From Phycisphaerales bacterium UBA7812 (lineage in GTDB: Bacteria; Planctomycetota; Phycisphaerae; Phycisphaerales; UBA1924): a stretch of 20,620 nt of DNA. Within the stretch, counting starts at the first letter, position 1. Every line of letters starts with the position of its first letter. This document shows positions 1 to 7,737 of this stretch, piece after piece. The position numbers and the translations under genes were made by a program. The DNA lies in contig DLBY01000090.1 of the NCBI GenBank assembly GCA_002480345.1, positions 44,616 through 65,235 on the forward strand. Reading direction: 5' to 3'. The notes beneath the pieces were generated by a model. That model saw only the letters and a list, made by a program, of their open reading frames with translations. It searched no databases and was not told where the DNA came from.

Positions 1-2598
1 TTCTTCGAGATGCTCGGCAACTGGTCCTTCGGCGACTTCTTCAAGGCCGAGATCATCGAGTGGGCCTTCAAGTTCCTCACCGAGGTCTGCCAGCTCCCCG
101 CCGACCGTCTTTACGCGACCTACTTCGAGGGCGACCCCGCACAGGACCTCGCCCCCGACAACGAGGCCCGCGATCTCTGGCTCAAGTACCTCCCCGCCGA
201 CCACGTCCTGCCCGGCAACTACAAGGACAACTTCTGGGAGATGGGCGACACCGGGCCCTGCGGGCCCTGCTCGGAGCTCCACTACGACCGCGTCGGCGGA
301 CGCAACGCCGCGAAGCGCGTCAACGCGGACGGCGAGGATGTCATCGAGATCTGGAACCTCGTGTTCATCCAGTACGACCGACAGGCGGACGGCTCGCTCA
401 AGCCCCTCCCCGACAAGCACATCGACACCGGGATGGGCCTCGAACGCATCGCGGGCATCCTCAAGGGCGTCGATTCGAACTACGACACCGACCTGTTCAC
501 GCCCATCTTCGGCGCGATCGAACGCATCACCGGCGCCCGCGGCTACCGGGGCAAGTTCGGGAGCGAGGACCCCGACGGGATCGACACCGCCTACCGCGTG
601 ATCGCGGACCATGTCCGCACGCTCACCTTCGCGCTCACCGACGGCGCCGTGCCGGGCAACGAGGGGCGGGGGTATGTGCTGCGCCGGATTCTCCGGCGCG
701 CCGTCCGCTTCGGGCGCCAGACGCTGGGCGCCAAGCCCGGCTTTTTCAGCAAGCTCGTGCCCGTGGTCGTGGAGCACATGAGCGAGGCCTTCCCGGAGTT
801 GAAGCGCGACCCGCAGCGGATCATCGACCTCATCTACGAGGAAGAGGAGAGCTTCGGGAAGACGCTCGACCGGGGGATCACGCTGTTCGGAGAAGCCGCG
901 GACGCCGCGGGGAGCGGCGGGCGCATCTCGGGCGAGGACGCGTTCAAGCTCTATGACACCTATGGCTTCCCGGTAGACCTCACCATGCAGATGGCCGAGG
1001 AACGCGGGCTGAGCGTCGATGAGAAGGGCTTCGAGGCCGCGATGGAGGCGCAGAAGGCCCGCTCGCGCGCCGGCGCGAAGGCGGGCGCCTCGGGTGGCCT
1101 GGTGCTGGACGCGGAGGCGATCGCGGGCCTGCGGCACATGCAGGTCAAGGAGACGAAAGACGCCGACAAGTTCCACGGGCGCGAGATCCGCGCCACCGTC
1201 CGCGCGATCTGGGACGGCAAGAACTTCGACGAGTGGGCGGACACCACGATCGCGGGCACGCGCCGGGTGGGCGTGATCCTCGACAAGACCAACTTCTACG
1301 CGGAGATGGGCGGGCAGGTCGCCGACACGGGGCGCATCAGCGTCACCCGGGAGACCCGCTCGGGGACCAAGAACAACGGGACGGGCGGCGAGTTCGTCGT
1401 CGAGGACACCCAGTCGTTCGGCGGGTTCGTCCTGCACATCGGGCGCGTAAAGAAAGGGGAGATCCGGGTCGGCGATGATGTGGTCTGCAAACTGGACGGC
1501 GCGCGCCGGAAAGCGATCGCGGCGAACCACACCGCGACCCACCTGCTCAACCTGGGCCTCCGACGCGTGCTGGGGGGCGTGGTCGATCAGAAGGGCTCGC
1601 TCGTCGACGACGGCAAGCTCCGCTTCGACTTCACCCAGAGCGGCGCCGTCAAGCCCGAGCAACTGGGCGAGGTCGAGTCGATCGTGACCGACGCGATCAA
1701 CGCGGACCTTCCGGTGCACGCGGACCTCGCGGACCTGGAGACGGCGCGTTCGATCAACGGGCTGCGGGCCGTCTTCGGGGAGGCCTACCCCGACCCGGTC
1801 CGCGTGGTGTCGATCGGCGCGCCGGTCGCGGACCTCGTCGCGAACCCGGACAACGAGAAATGGGCGGGCCTGAGCGTCGAGTTCTGCGGCGGCACCCACC
1901 TGACCAGCACCGGGGAGGCGGGCGCCTTCGCGCTCGTGCACGAGGAGGCGGTCGCGAAGGGGATCCGACGCGTCGTCGCGCTGACGGGCCCCGCCGCCCG
2001 CGCCGCGCACGAAGCCGCGCAATCGCTCGCGGCGCGCATCGACGCCGCCTCGTCGCTCTCGGGCGAGGCACTCAAGCGTGAGCAGCACGACCTCGCGGCG
2101 CAGATCGACGAGTTGACCCTCCCCGCGGCGCGGAAGGCGGCGCTGCGTGCCGACCTCGCGGGCCTCGCCGAGAAGATCAAGGACGCGGAGAAGGCACGCG
2201 CCCAGCAGCGAGCCGCGGAGGCCGCGAAGGCCGCGGGCGTGCTCGCGAGTTCCGCGGAGGCGGACTCGACGCCCTACTTCGTCTCGACCATCGAAGTGGG
2301 CTCGGACCGCGGCGCGCTGCAGGCGGCGATGAAGACGATCACCGACCGCGTGCCCCGCAAGTCGGTCATGCTCATGAGCCCCGACGAGGTCGCGGGCAAG
2401 GTCGCGGTGATGGCGGTCGTCCCCAAAGACCAGCAGTCCAAGCTGAAAGCGGGCGACTGGGTCCGTGAAACGGTGGGCGTGATGGGCGGCAAGGGGGGCG
2501 GCAAGCCCGACAGCGCCCAGGGCGCCGGCGCCGACCTCGACAAGGTTAAGGACGCGATCAAGGCGGCGCGGACCGCCGCGGGCACCAAGCTGCTCTGA
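1..2598 (+). CDS. alaS: Alanine--tRNA ligase, 5'-truncated
   Basis: Class II aminoacyl-tRNA synthetase that charges tRNA-Ala in the cytoplasm. The frame is open from base 1 and begins FFEMLGNWSFGDFFK, the conserved region of the catalytic domain that lies about 85-90 residues into the E. coli protein, so the true start is upstream and the ATG at 10 is internal. Catalytic-domain motifs include TGPCGPCSELHYD and the GMGLERIA stretch. The editing domain carries the zinc-site motifs HTATH (1528-1542) and CGGTH (1885-1899). The C-terminal DHHA1-like domain is present, with a Gly-rich GGKGGGKPDSAQGAG segment near the end. The stop TGA is at 2596-2598. No disruption is seen. A 64-bp gap separates it from the convergent nitroreductase gene; only a weak 4-bp GGCG/CGCC hairpin lies there, and I could not assign a terminator. 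The gene contains the only ACGT tetranucleotide of the window (203-206). Confidence 0.97.
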   Translation, partial: FFEMLGNWSFGDFFKAEIIEWAFKFLTEVCQLPADRLYATYFEGDPAQDLAPDNEARDLWLKYLPADHVLPGNYKDNFWEMGDTGPCGPCSELHYDRVGGRNAAKRVNADGEDVIEIWNLVFIQYDRQADGSLKPLPDKHIDTGMGLERIAGILKGVDSNYDTDLFTPIFGAIERITGARGYRGKFGSEDPDGIDTAYRVIADHVRTLTFALTDGAVPGNEGRGYVLRRILRRAVRFGRQTLGAKPGFFSKLVPVVVEHMSEAFPELKRDPQRIIDLIYEEEESFGKTLDRGITLFGEAADAAGSGGRISGEDAFKLYDTYGFPVDLTMQMAEERGLSVDEKGFEAAMEAQKARSRAGAKAGASGGLVLDAEAIAGLRHMQVKETKDADKFHGREIRATVRAIWDGKNFDEWADTTIAGTRRVGVILDKTNFYAEMGGQVADTGRISVTRETRSGTKNNGTGGEFVVEDTQSFGGFVLHIGRVKKGEIRVGDDVVCKLDGARRKAIAANHTATHLLNLGLRRVLGGVVDQKGSLVDDGKLRFDFTQSGAVKPEQLGEVESIVTDAINADLPVHADLADLETARSINGLRAVFGEAYPDPVRVVSIGAPVADLVANPDNEKWAGLSVEFCGGTHLTSTGEAGAFALVHEEAVAKGIRRVVALTGPAARAAHEAAQSLAARIDAASSLSGEALKREQHDLAAQIDELTLPAARKAALRADLAGLAEKIKDAEKARAQQRAAEAAKAAGVLASSAEADSTPYFVSTIEVGSDRGALQAAMKTITDRVPRKSVMLMSPDEVAGKVAVMAVVPKDQQSKLKAGDWVRETVGVMGGKGGGKPDSAQGAGADLDKVKDAIKAARTAAGTKLL

Positions 2599-2662
2599 CC
2601 ACGCCCGGAACCCCGTCGAGCCCGAGCGCAAGGCGAAAACGCCCGAGCGATCCGGGATCGGC

Positions 2663-3265
2663 TCAGAACCGGTTGGTGATCACGACCTCGCTGAGCGGCA
2701 GCTGCCCGGGCTTCGGCCAGGGCTGCTTCGTGCCCTTCCCGATCGCGATCAGCGGGCCCATCACATGGTCGTCGGGCAGGTTGATCAGCTCCGCGACCTT
2801 CTCGATGTCGAACCCGATCATCGGGCACGAGTCGTAGCCCATGTCCTTCGCGGCGAGCATGATCGTCTGCATCGCCATGCCGATGGAACGCTGCGCCTCG
2901 TCGCGCTGCAGCCACTCCCGCCCCTCGTGGAAGGGGCCCATCCACCCCACGAGCAGGTCCGCGACCTCCTGGGGCGCGTCCCGCCAGTACCGCTCGGGGG
3001 ACTTCTGCCACGCGTTCATGTCCGCGGTCATCGCGATGAGCACGCTCGCGTCGGTCATCTGCGCCTGGTCGTTGCCGTTCGCGCGGATCTGCGCGCGCAG
3101 GTCGGGGTCCTTGACGACCACGAACCGCCAGTGCTGGATGTTGAAGCTCGTGGGCGACTGGATCGCCGCCTCGAGGATCTTCGTCAGATCCGCCTCGGGC
3201 ATCTCGTGCTCGGGGTCGTACTGCTTCACGGCACGGCGGGCGTAGATCGCGTCGAAAGTGTCCAT
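2663..3265 (-). CDS. Nitroreductase-family FMN flavoprotein
   Basis: A 200-residue protein of the NfsB/YdjA-type nitroreductase superfamily: FMN-dependent NAD(P)H oxidoreductases that are usually cytoplasmic homodimers. The natural substrate cannot be told from sequence. Visible signatures are the N-terminal ARRAVKQYDP segment (phosphate-binding Arg residues), SPTSFNIQHWRFVVV around residue 45 (flavin-contacting loop), GMAMQTIMLAAKDMGYDSCP in the middle, and a C-terminal IGKGTK segment. The frame stays open upstream to 3427, but the ATG at 3265 is chosen because a perfect AGGAGG (minus strand, 3274-3279) lies 8 nt before it and family homology begins there. It is transcribed divergently from the ATP synthase cluster and convergently with alaS. 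Between the divergent starts lies a 7-bp inverted repeat (3306-3324). Confidence 0.93.
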   Translation of the reverse strand: MDTFDAIYARRAVKQYDPEHEMPEADLTKILEAAIQSPTSFNIQHWRFVVVKDPDLRAQIRANGNDQAQMTDASVLIAMTADMNAWQKSPERYWRDAPQEVADLLVGWMGPFHEGREWLQRDEAQRSIGMAMQTIMLAAKDMGYDSCPMIGFDIEKVAELINLPDDHVMGPLIAIGKGTKQPWPKPGQLPLSEVVITNRF

Positions 3266-3273
3266 CCGGCAAA

Positions 3274-3279
3274 CCTCCT
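3274..3279 (-). promoter_or_regulatory. Strong Shine-Dalgarno of the nitroreductase gene
   Basis: AGGAGG on the minus strand, 8 nt before the ATG at 3265. It decides the start against the longer upstream open frame, and it contrasts with the divergent gene at 3378, which has no such site. Confidence 0.88.
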
Positions 3280-3305
3280 GGTTCAATCGGTCTCGCAAGC
3301 GGGAG

Positions 3306-3324
3306 CGCCGGGCGCGACCCGGCG
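3306..3324. repeat. 7-bp perfect inverted repeat in divergent intergenic region
   Basis: CGCCGGG, a 5-nt spacer (cgcga), then CCCGGCG. It lies between the nitroreductase start (3265) and the ATP synthase cluster promoter (3365-3370). It could be an operator for either gene or a hairpin in the nitroreductase leader. GC-rich inverted repeats arise easily at this base composition, so the function is open. Confidence 0.4.
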
Positions 3325-3364
3325 AGCGGGGACGAACCCGCGCCGCGACTCCGATATTCGCGGC

Positions 3365-3370
3365 TAGGCT
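3365..3370 (+). promoter_or_regulatory. Putative -10 element (TAGGCT), leaderless start of ATP synthase cluster
   Basis: TAGGCT ends 7 nt before the ATG at 3378, which would place the transcription start at or next to the A of the start codon. No Shine-Dalgarno is visible before this ATG. The same arrangement precedes five other genes in the window. No convincing -35 hexamer is seen 16-18 nt upstream. Confidence 0.6.
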
Positions 3371-3377
3371 TCGCTGG

Positions 3378-3650
3378 ATGCCAACCCCCCAGGACAACCT
3401 CCGCGCGTGGTCCGTCGGGCTCGACATGGTCTACTCGGCGGGCGGGATGCTGCTGCTCGGCGCCGCGATCGACTGGATGGCAGGCACGCGCCCCTGGTGG
3501 ATGCTGGGCCTGGGGCTCCTCGGTCTCGTCGTGGGCATGTACCGCTTCATCCGCGACGCGATGCGCATGAACACCTCCACCAGCACGCCCCGAAAACAAA
3601 ACAAAGACCGGACTTCCAGCGGGCCCGGGGCTCCCTCCTCGTCTGACTGA
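3378..3650 (+). CDS. AtpZ-like small membrane protein of ATP synthase cluster
   Basis: A 90-residue protein with two predicted membrane helices (about residues 17-35 and 40-58) separated by a short Asp-Trp turn, and a polar Ser/Thr/Lys-rich C-terminus. The pattern GLDMVYSAGGMLLLGAAIDW followed by a second Gly-rich helix fits the AtpZ/AtpI family (putative F0F1-ATPase subunit, Ca2+/Mg2+ transport annotation), commonly the first gene of atp clusters. Known family members are about 80-100 residues with this two-helix hairpin. The ATG at 3378 is chosen over the longer open frame from 3258 because the family match starts here and a -10-like TAGGCT lies 7 nt upstream. The role (c-ring assembly or Mg2+ supply) is inferred from the family and is not settled. 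Confidence 0.8.
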   Translation: MPTPQDNLRAWSVGLDMVYSAGGMLLLGAAIDWMAGTRPWWMLGLGLLGLVVGMYRFIRDAMRMNTSTSTPRKQNKDRTSSGPGAPSSSD

Positions 3651-3844
3651 ACGAGAAAGAAACCGGCGAGACGAGAGAAACAGGGCCCCGAACGGTCGCC
3701 GCGCGGGTGAGTGACCGCTATTCTTTGCCCCCGGATTTTCGCGCCCGGGCCCCGCGCCGGGTCCTCGCGACCGGTGCACGGATCGACGCTGTTTGACCCA
3801 CGAGACAGGCCCCCGCGGGCCGATTCAGACGACCCGAACGGACG
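3651..3844 (+). other. 194-nt spacer between the first two atp-cluster genes
   Basis: No gene is seen here. It contains GC-rich inverted repeats such as CCCGG/CCGGG around 3744-3761 and CGGTC/GACCG flanking about 3694-3718, without a T-tract, so I do not call a terminator. A separate promoter for the downstream genes could sit here, but I could not identify a convincing one. Confidence 0.35.
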
Positions 3845-4288
3845 ATGACCACCCGCCCCGCCCACAGCCCTGAGCCGACCGACGCGACGCGCCCGTCGCC
3901 CGCGGGCCGTCTTGCGCCCGTCATCGGGCTCTGGGGCGGGGGAACGGCGCTGGTCGCGCTCGCGGTCGCCTGGAACAGGGGTCTCGCGGGCGACGCGACG
4001 CTCGCGGTGATCACGGTCGCCGCGTCCGCGATGGTGGGCCTGGGCCTGCTCGCGGGGCTGGCGCCCCGCCCCGCGGCGAAGTGGGCGTTCCCCGTCCTGG
4101 GGGCCCAGATGGTGCGCACGATGCTCGCCCCCGCGGCGGGCCTCGCGGTTTATCTCCTGTCGGGCGCCGACGCCCTGGCGTTCTGGTTGACCCTGCTCGC
4201 GGTCGCCGCGGCGATGCTCGCCGGCGAGACGATCGCGGTCGCGAAGATGTTCGCCCCGGCCACCCCGGGGCGGGAGGCGGTGGCCTGA
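3845..4288 (+). CDS. AtpI-like four-helix membrane protein
   Basis: A 147-residue protein with a Pro/Thr-rich N-terminus of about 22 residues, then four hydrophobic segments (roughly residues 23-43, 52-72, 82-104 and 107-130). The length, four-helix topology and position directly before the subunit-a gene match AtpI (ATP synthase protein I), which is thought to help assemble the c-ring. Sequence identity to textbook AtpI is not obvious to me, so the assignment rests mainly on position and topology. Its TGA stop (4286-4288) overlaps the ATG of atpB (TGATG), implying translational coupling. No clear Shine-Dalgarno precedes its ATG. Confidence 0.7.
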   Translation: MTTRPAHSPEPTDATRPSPAGRLAPVIGLWGGGTALVALAVAWNRGLAGDATLAVITVAASAMVGLGLLAGLAPRPAAKWAFPVLGAQMVRTMLAPAAGLAVYLLSGADALAFWLTLLAVAAAMLAGETIAVAKMFAPATPGREAVA

Positions 4289-5244
4289 TGATGCTGTCCG
4301 GTGCCCTCAACGGCCTGATGAGCGTGACCCTCGGCGCGGGCAACCCCGTCGAGCATGTCATCAACCACAAGACCGTCGCGTCCGACAGCGGCTGGTGGCT
4401 CTGGTCGTCCAACCAGACCAACCTCGTCCTCTCGGGCATCATCGTCCTGGTCGTGGGCGCCCTCGCGGCCCGCGAGATCAAGACCGGTGACGAGAGCGAG
4501 GGGCACGACCGCTTCCTGACCAAGAACCCTCTCGCGGGCATGATCGAGGTCATCAGCCTCTTCCTCCGCGAGGAGATCTGCCGCCCCCTGCTGCACGAGC
4601 GGACCGACCGGTTCATGCCCTTCCTCTGGACGCTGTTCTACTTCATCCTCGTCAACAACCTGCTGGGCCTCGTCCCCCTGCTCGACCTGTGGCACCTGGT
4701 GATGGGCGAGGTCACCCACACCGCCCCGATCGGCGGGACCGCGACGCAGAACCTCTTCGTCACCGCGGCCCTCGCGACCGTCGCCTTCTTCGTGATCAAC
4801 ATCGCGGGCATCCGCGAGCTGGGCGCCTGGGAGTACTGCAAGCACCTCACCGGGGGCGCGCCCTGGTATGTCGCGATCCTGATGGTCCCGATCGAGATCC
4901 TCTCGACCTTCATCAAGCCCATCGCGCTGGCGCTTCGTTTGTTCGCGAACATGACCGCGGGGCACATCCTCGTCGCGACGCTGTTCATGTTCGTCGGGAT
5001 GGGGCTGAAGGCGGGCGTGCTGATCGGGTCGGGCGTCACGCTCGTCTCCTCGGTCGCCGCGATCGCGATCTACTTCCTCGAGCTGTTCGTCGCCTTCCTG
5101 CAGGCGTTCGTGTTCATGTTCCTCACCGCGGTGTTCATCGGGCAGCTCGCCCATCACGGCGAGCACCACGACGACCACGCCCACGACCATGAGCACGACC
5201 CGATGCTGGAGGCCGCCGACCAGGGCGAGGTCATCCCGACCTGA
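4288..5244 (+). CDS. atpB: F0F1 ATP synthase subunit a
   Basis: A 318-residue membrane subunit forming the proton half-channels next to the c-ring. The ATG at 4288 overlaps the upstream stop and follows a GGGAGG-like site. Signatures include the FLREEICRPLLHERTDRFMP cytoplasmic segment (about 91-111) and the VNNLLGLVP helix. ALRLFANMTAGH holds the essential Arg217 (E. coli Arg210 equivalent), and LELFVAFLQAF holds Gln272. His226 and Glu265 occupy the positions of E. coli Glu219 and His245, the reciprocal swap known from other lineages. After the last helix (about residue 287) comes a tail with 8 His in residues 289-303 (HH.EHHDDHAHDHEH pattern), then an acidic end. Such a tail is not part of the core fold; metal binding or pH buffering is speculation. 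Confidence 0.96.
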   Translation: MMLSGALNGLMSVTLGAGNPVEHVINHKTVASDSGWWLWSSNQTNLVLSGIIVLVVGALAAREIKTGDESEGHDRFLTKNPLAGMIEVISLFLREEICRPLLHERTDRFMPFLWTLFYFILVNNLLGLVPLLDLWHLVMGEVTHTAPIGGTATQNLFVTAALATVAFFVINIAGIRELGAWEYCKHLTGGAPWYVAILMVPIEILSTFIKPIALALRLFANMTAGHILVATLFMFVGMGLKAGVLIGSGVTLVSSVAAIAIYFLELFVAFLQAFVFMFLTAVFIGQLAHHGEHHDDHAHDHEHDPMLEAADQGEVIPT

Positions 5245-5296
5245 CCCAGAACCAACCCGTTTGGACCCGGGCGGAGCGAGAGCCCCTCCCGTCTGA

Positions 5297-5659
<363 letters not shown>

Positions 5660-5673
5660 TCTCCGAGCACACC

Positions 5674-5716
5674 GCCCGCCCCGGGCTTCGCCGGCACGCG
5701 CCGGGCCCGGGCGGGC
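5674..5716 (+). other. Strong intercistronic hairpin after atpE
   Basis: GCCCGCCCCGGGC (5674-5686) pairs with GCCCGGGCGGGC (5705-5716) with one bulged C, around an 18-nt loop. It begins 14 nt after the atpE stop and lacks a T-tract, so it is not a full intrinsic terminator. A likely role is mRNA 3'-end stabilisation or partial attenuation that gives more c subunit than b and delta. Confidence 0.6.
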
Positions 5717-5772
5717 TGCTCCGTGCGCGTTGCGCCCCGCGTGAGGCGTCGCGCGCCGGAAGGGAGCTGAGC

Positions 5773-6450
5773 ATGTCCCGTCCCTTTGCTGTTCTCCTCG
5801 CCGCCCTCGCGATGGTGCTGTCGCTCGCGGCATCGCCCGCCTTCGCGGCGCCCGATGCCGGGCACGCCGACCCCGCGGCCCATGTGGGCAACCAGGCCGC
5901 GGGACACGCCGATGCGCACGCCGGTGACCACGGCGACCACGGCCCCGCGACCCCGATCCCGCCTGTGAAGGAGGGTGTCGCGCCCGCGATCACCGCGCTG
6001 GTGGTCTTCGCGATCGTGATGTTCATCCTCGCGACCAAGGTCTGGCCCGTCATCACCGGGGGGCTCGACGAGCGGAACGCGAAGATCCGCGAGGAGATCG
6101 CCGCCGCGGAAGCTGCGCAGAAGCAGGCCCGCGCCGCGCTCGAGAAATACGAGAAGTCGCTCGCCGAGGCGCGTCAGGAGGCCCAGCGGATGCTGGACGA
6201 GACGCGCACGCAGCAGGCGGCGCTCGCGAGCGAACTGAAGGCGAAGGCCGACCGTGAGCTCACCGAGATGCGCGAGAAGGCGAAGCGGGAGATCGAGAAC
6301 GCCAAGAAGGCCGCGATCAGCGAGCTTTATTCCGAGAGCGTCGCCCTCGCGACCCAGATGGCGGGCAAGATCCTCCAGCGCGAGGTCACCGTGGACGATC
6401 AGAAGCGGATGCTCGAGGAATCGCTCGGCGAGCTGACGAACTCGAACTGA
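5773..6450 (+). CDS. atpF: F0F1 ATP synthase subunit b with signal peptide and His-rich linker
   Basis: A 225-residue peripheral-stalk subunit, longer than the usual roughly 155-185. Order: a signal-peptide-like segment (residues 1-25, ending SPAFA), a His/Ala/Asp-rich linker with six His between residues 31 and 56, a membrane helix (about 69-93), and a long charged Ala/Glu/Lys-rich coiled coil (about 98-205). It ends with the typical VDDQKRMLEESLGEL segment that contacts delta. GGAAGGGAG lies about 6 nt before the ATG. With the coiled coil in the cytoplasm, the N-terminal linker should face the periplasm; cleavage of the leader is a prediction. Position between atpE and atpH supports the identity. 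Confidence 0.94.
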   Translation: MSRPFAVLLAALAMVLSLAASPAFAAPDAGHADPAAHVGNQAAGHADAHAGDHGDHGPATPIPPVKEGVAPAITALVVFAIVMFILATKVWPVITGGLDERNAKIREEIAAAEAAQKQARAALEKYEKSLAEARQEAQRMLDETRTQQAALASELKAKADRELTEMREKAKREIENAKKAAISELYSESVALATQMAGKILQREVTVDDQKRMLEESLGELTNSN

Positions 6451-6463
6451 TGGCCTTGCGAGT

Positions 6464-6506
6464 CACGGGCCTCCGCCCGTGAGAAGTGGCGCGGCCTCCG
6501 CCCGCG
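6464..6506 (+). repeat. Tandem hairpin units in the atpF-atpH gap
   Basis: Unit 1, CACGGGC-ctcc-GCCCGTG (6464-6481), is a perfect 7-bp stem with a 4-nt loop. Unit 2, CGCGG-cctccgc-CCGCG (6490-6506), repeats the core ggcctccgcccg. Together they fill most of the 74-nt gap. They resemble a short REP-like palindromic unit, but only two copies are visible, so a dispersed family cannot be shown here. Confidence 0.5.
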
Positions 6507-6524
6507 ACCTGAAAGGGTTACCCC

Positions 6525-7136
6525 ATGCCGCTGACCGAAGCCAACCCGGACGCGATCGCGAAGGTCTACGCGAAGAGCCTCTTCGAGCTCTGCGAGGCCC
6601 AGGGCGGGCGCGACAAGGCCGAGGAGACGCTGGGTGAGCTCGAGGACATCCTCGAACTCGCCCGCGCCGACGCGAAGTTCAACGAGTTCCTCGCGACGCG
6701 GGTGATCCCCAGCGAGAGCCGGGACGCCTCGATCGTCAAGATCCTCGAGGGTCGCGCCAGCGACCTGACCACGCGGTTCATCCGCCTGCTCAACCGCAAG
6801 GACCGCCTGGGGCACCTGCCCCCGATCGTCTCGGCCTTCGAGAGCATGGTGCAGGAGGCGTTCGGTCGGGTCGAGGTGGACCTGTTCACCGCCGAGTCGA
6901 TCGACGACGCGACGCGGGACGCCTTCCGCGACACGCTCGCCTCCAAGCTGGGCAAGGAGATCATCCTCCATGCCTACACCGAGCCCGCGATGCTCGGGGG
7001 CGTCAAGCTCCGGATCGGGGACCGCCTCGTCGATGACTCGCTGGTCACGCAGCTCAGCCGGATGCGGGACCGCCTGAACACCGACGGGAACAGCCGCCTC
7101 CGCTCCAATGCCGAGCGTGTGATCGAGGGCGACTGA
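6525..7136 (+). CDS. atpH: F0F1 ATP synthase subunit delta
   Basis: A 203-residue protein linking the peripheral stalk to the top of F1. The N-terminal helical domain shows the typical AKVYAKSLFELCEAQG start, and the central RLLNRKDRLGHLPPIVSAFE segment is the family hallmark. The C-terminal LGGVKLRIGDRLVDDSLVTQL (about 164-184) is the conserved b-binding region. Length is slightly above the usual roughly 180. AAAGGG lies 7 nt before the ATG. This is the last gene of the cluster: a terminator follows within 30 nt and no atpA is present, unlike the common atpIBEFHAGDC order. Confidence 0.94.
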   Translation: MPLTEANPDAIAKVYAKSLFELCEAQGGRDKAEETLGELEDILELARADAKFNEFLATRVIPSESRDASIVKILEGRASDLTTRFIRLLNRKDRLGHLPPIVSAFESMVQEAFGRVEVDLFTAESIDDATRDAFRDTLASKLGKEIILHAYTEPAMLGGVKLRIGDRLVDDSLVTQLSRMRDRLNTDGNSRLRSNAERVIEGD

Positions 7137-7163
7137 GCACCCGAGTGCAACCGGTTTCCGACG

Positions 7164-7191
7164 AGCCGCGTGCCGCACACGCGGCTTTTTT
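7164..7191 (+). terminator. Intrinsic terminator of the ATP synthase cluster
   Basis: AGCCGCGTG, loop CCGCA, CACGCGGCT followed by a run of T (7186-7191). A perfect 9-bp stem with a T-tract, starting 28 nt after the atpH stop. Confidence 0.9.
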
Positions 7192-7255
7192 CTTGCCCGC
7201 GCCGATCGGGACATCGCCCGCGGGCCGGCTCCGGATGATCACGCCTGTGCGCACG

Positions 7256-7281
7256 AAAAACGCGTGCCTCGCGGCACGCGT
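7256..7281 (-). terminator. Intrinsic terminator of the PEP-CTERM-like gene
   Basis: On the minus strand ACGCGTGCC, loop GCGA, GGCACGCGT followed by a T-run (the A-run 7256-7260 on the plus strand). Perfect 9-bp stem, about 30 nt after the stop of the gene at 7312-7737. It faces the atp terminator, so the two convergent units are insulated from each other. Confidence 0.9.
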
Positions 7282-7311
7282 CGCGATCAGATCCGGGATT
7301 GTCGGGGGAAG

Positions 7312-7737
7312 TCAGTCGCCCCGGCGAGCGGCGAGGCCCAGGCCCCCCACCCCCAGCAACGCGAGCGAGCCGGGCGTCGGGACGAGGTCCATCCCCCCCA
7401 CGGGCTCGGGCGCCGACACGGGCTCGATCAGATCGCCCAGCAGCGGCGCGGGCCGACCCGAAGGCGAGTGCACGACGGGCGCCCGCATCGTGCGGAGCGG
7501 GGCCGTCACGCCGGGCATGGCGCGGCGGAGCGCCAACTCGTCCCGCTCGGCGAGATCGAGCGGATCGGCCTCAAGACCGTTCAGCACGACAGGCGTGGCG
7601 TGCGCGAGCGCGAGCACCCGGAACGACTCGGGGAACTCATCCCCGTCCAGACCGCTGACGATGTCGAACGGTGCGGCCCATGCGGTTCCGGCGAATGACG
7701 CCGACGCGGCGGCAACGAGCGTGATCAATCTGTTCAT
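7312..7737 (-). CDS. Small exported protein with PEP-CTERM-like sorting tail
   Basis: A 141-residue protein of unknown function. Residues 1-21 form a signal peptide (MNRLITLVAA hydrophobic core, cleavage near AWA-APF). The middle is acidic and Pro/Ala-rich with no recognisable domain. Residues 119-141 form a C-terminal tripartite tail: VPTPGS, a hydrophobic Leu/Gly helix, and basic AARRGD. This is a PTP variant of the PEP-CTERM signal recognised by exosortase, common in Planctomycetota, and predicts cell-surface sorting. The ATG at 7737 is chosen over an in-frame TTG at 7746; a GAGGGGG stretch about 9 nt upstream can serve as Shine-Dalgarno. No exosortase gene lies in the window. Confidence 0.82.
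   Translation of the reverse strand: MNRLITLVAAASASFAGTAWAAPFDIVSGLDGDEFPESFRVLALAHATPVVLNGLEADPLDLAERDELALRRAMPGVTAPLRTMRAPVVHSPSGRPAPLLGDLIEPVSAPEPVGGMDLVPTPGSLALLGVGGLGLAARRGD

Noticed and set aside
2599..2662. Bidirectional terminator between alaS and the nitroreductase gene
   Set aside because: Only a 4-bp GGCG-aaaa-CGCC stem; no T-tract on either side.
2274..3779. 501-codon minus-strand open frame spanning the end of alaS, the nitroreductase and the atpZ-like gene
   Set aside because: Arg/Ala/Gly/Pro-rich translation with no domain; overlaps three confident genes. High GC removes stops from shadow frames.
3785..3830. Sigma70-type promoter before the atpI-like gene (TTGACC at 3793)
   Set aside because: No -10-like hexamer at 16-18 nt spacing.
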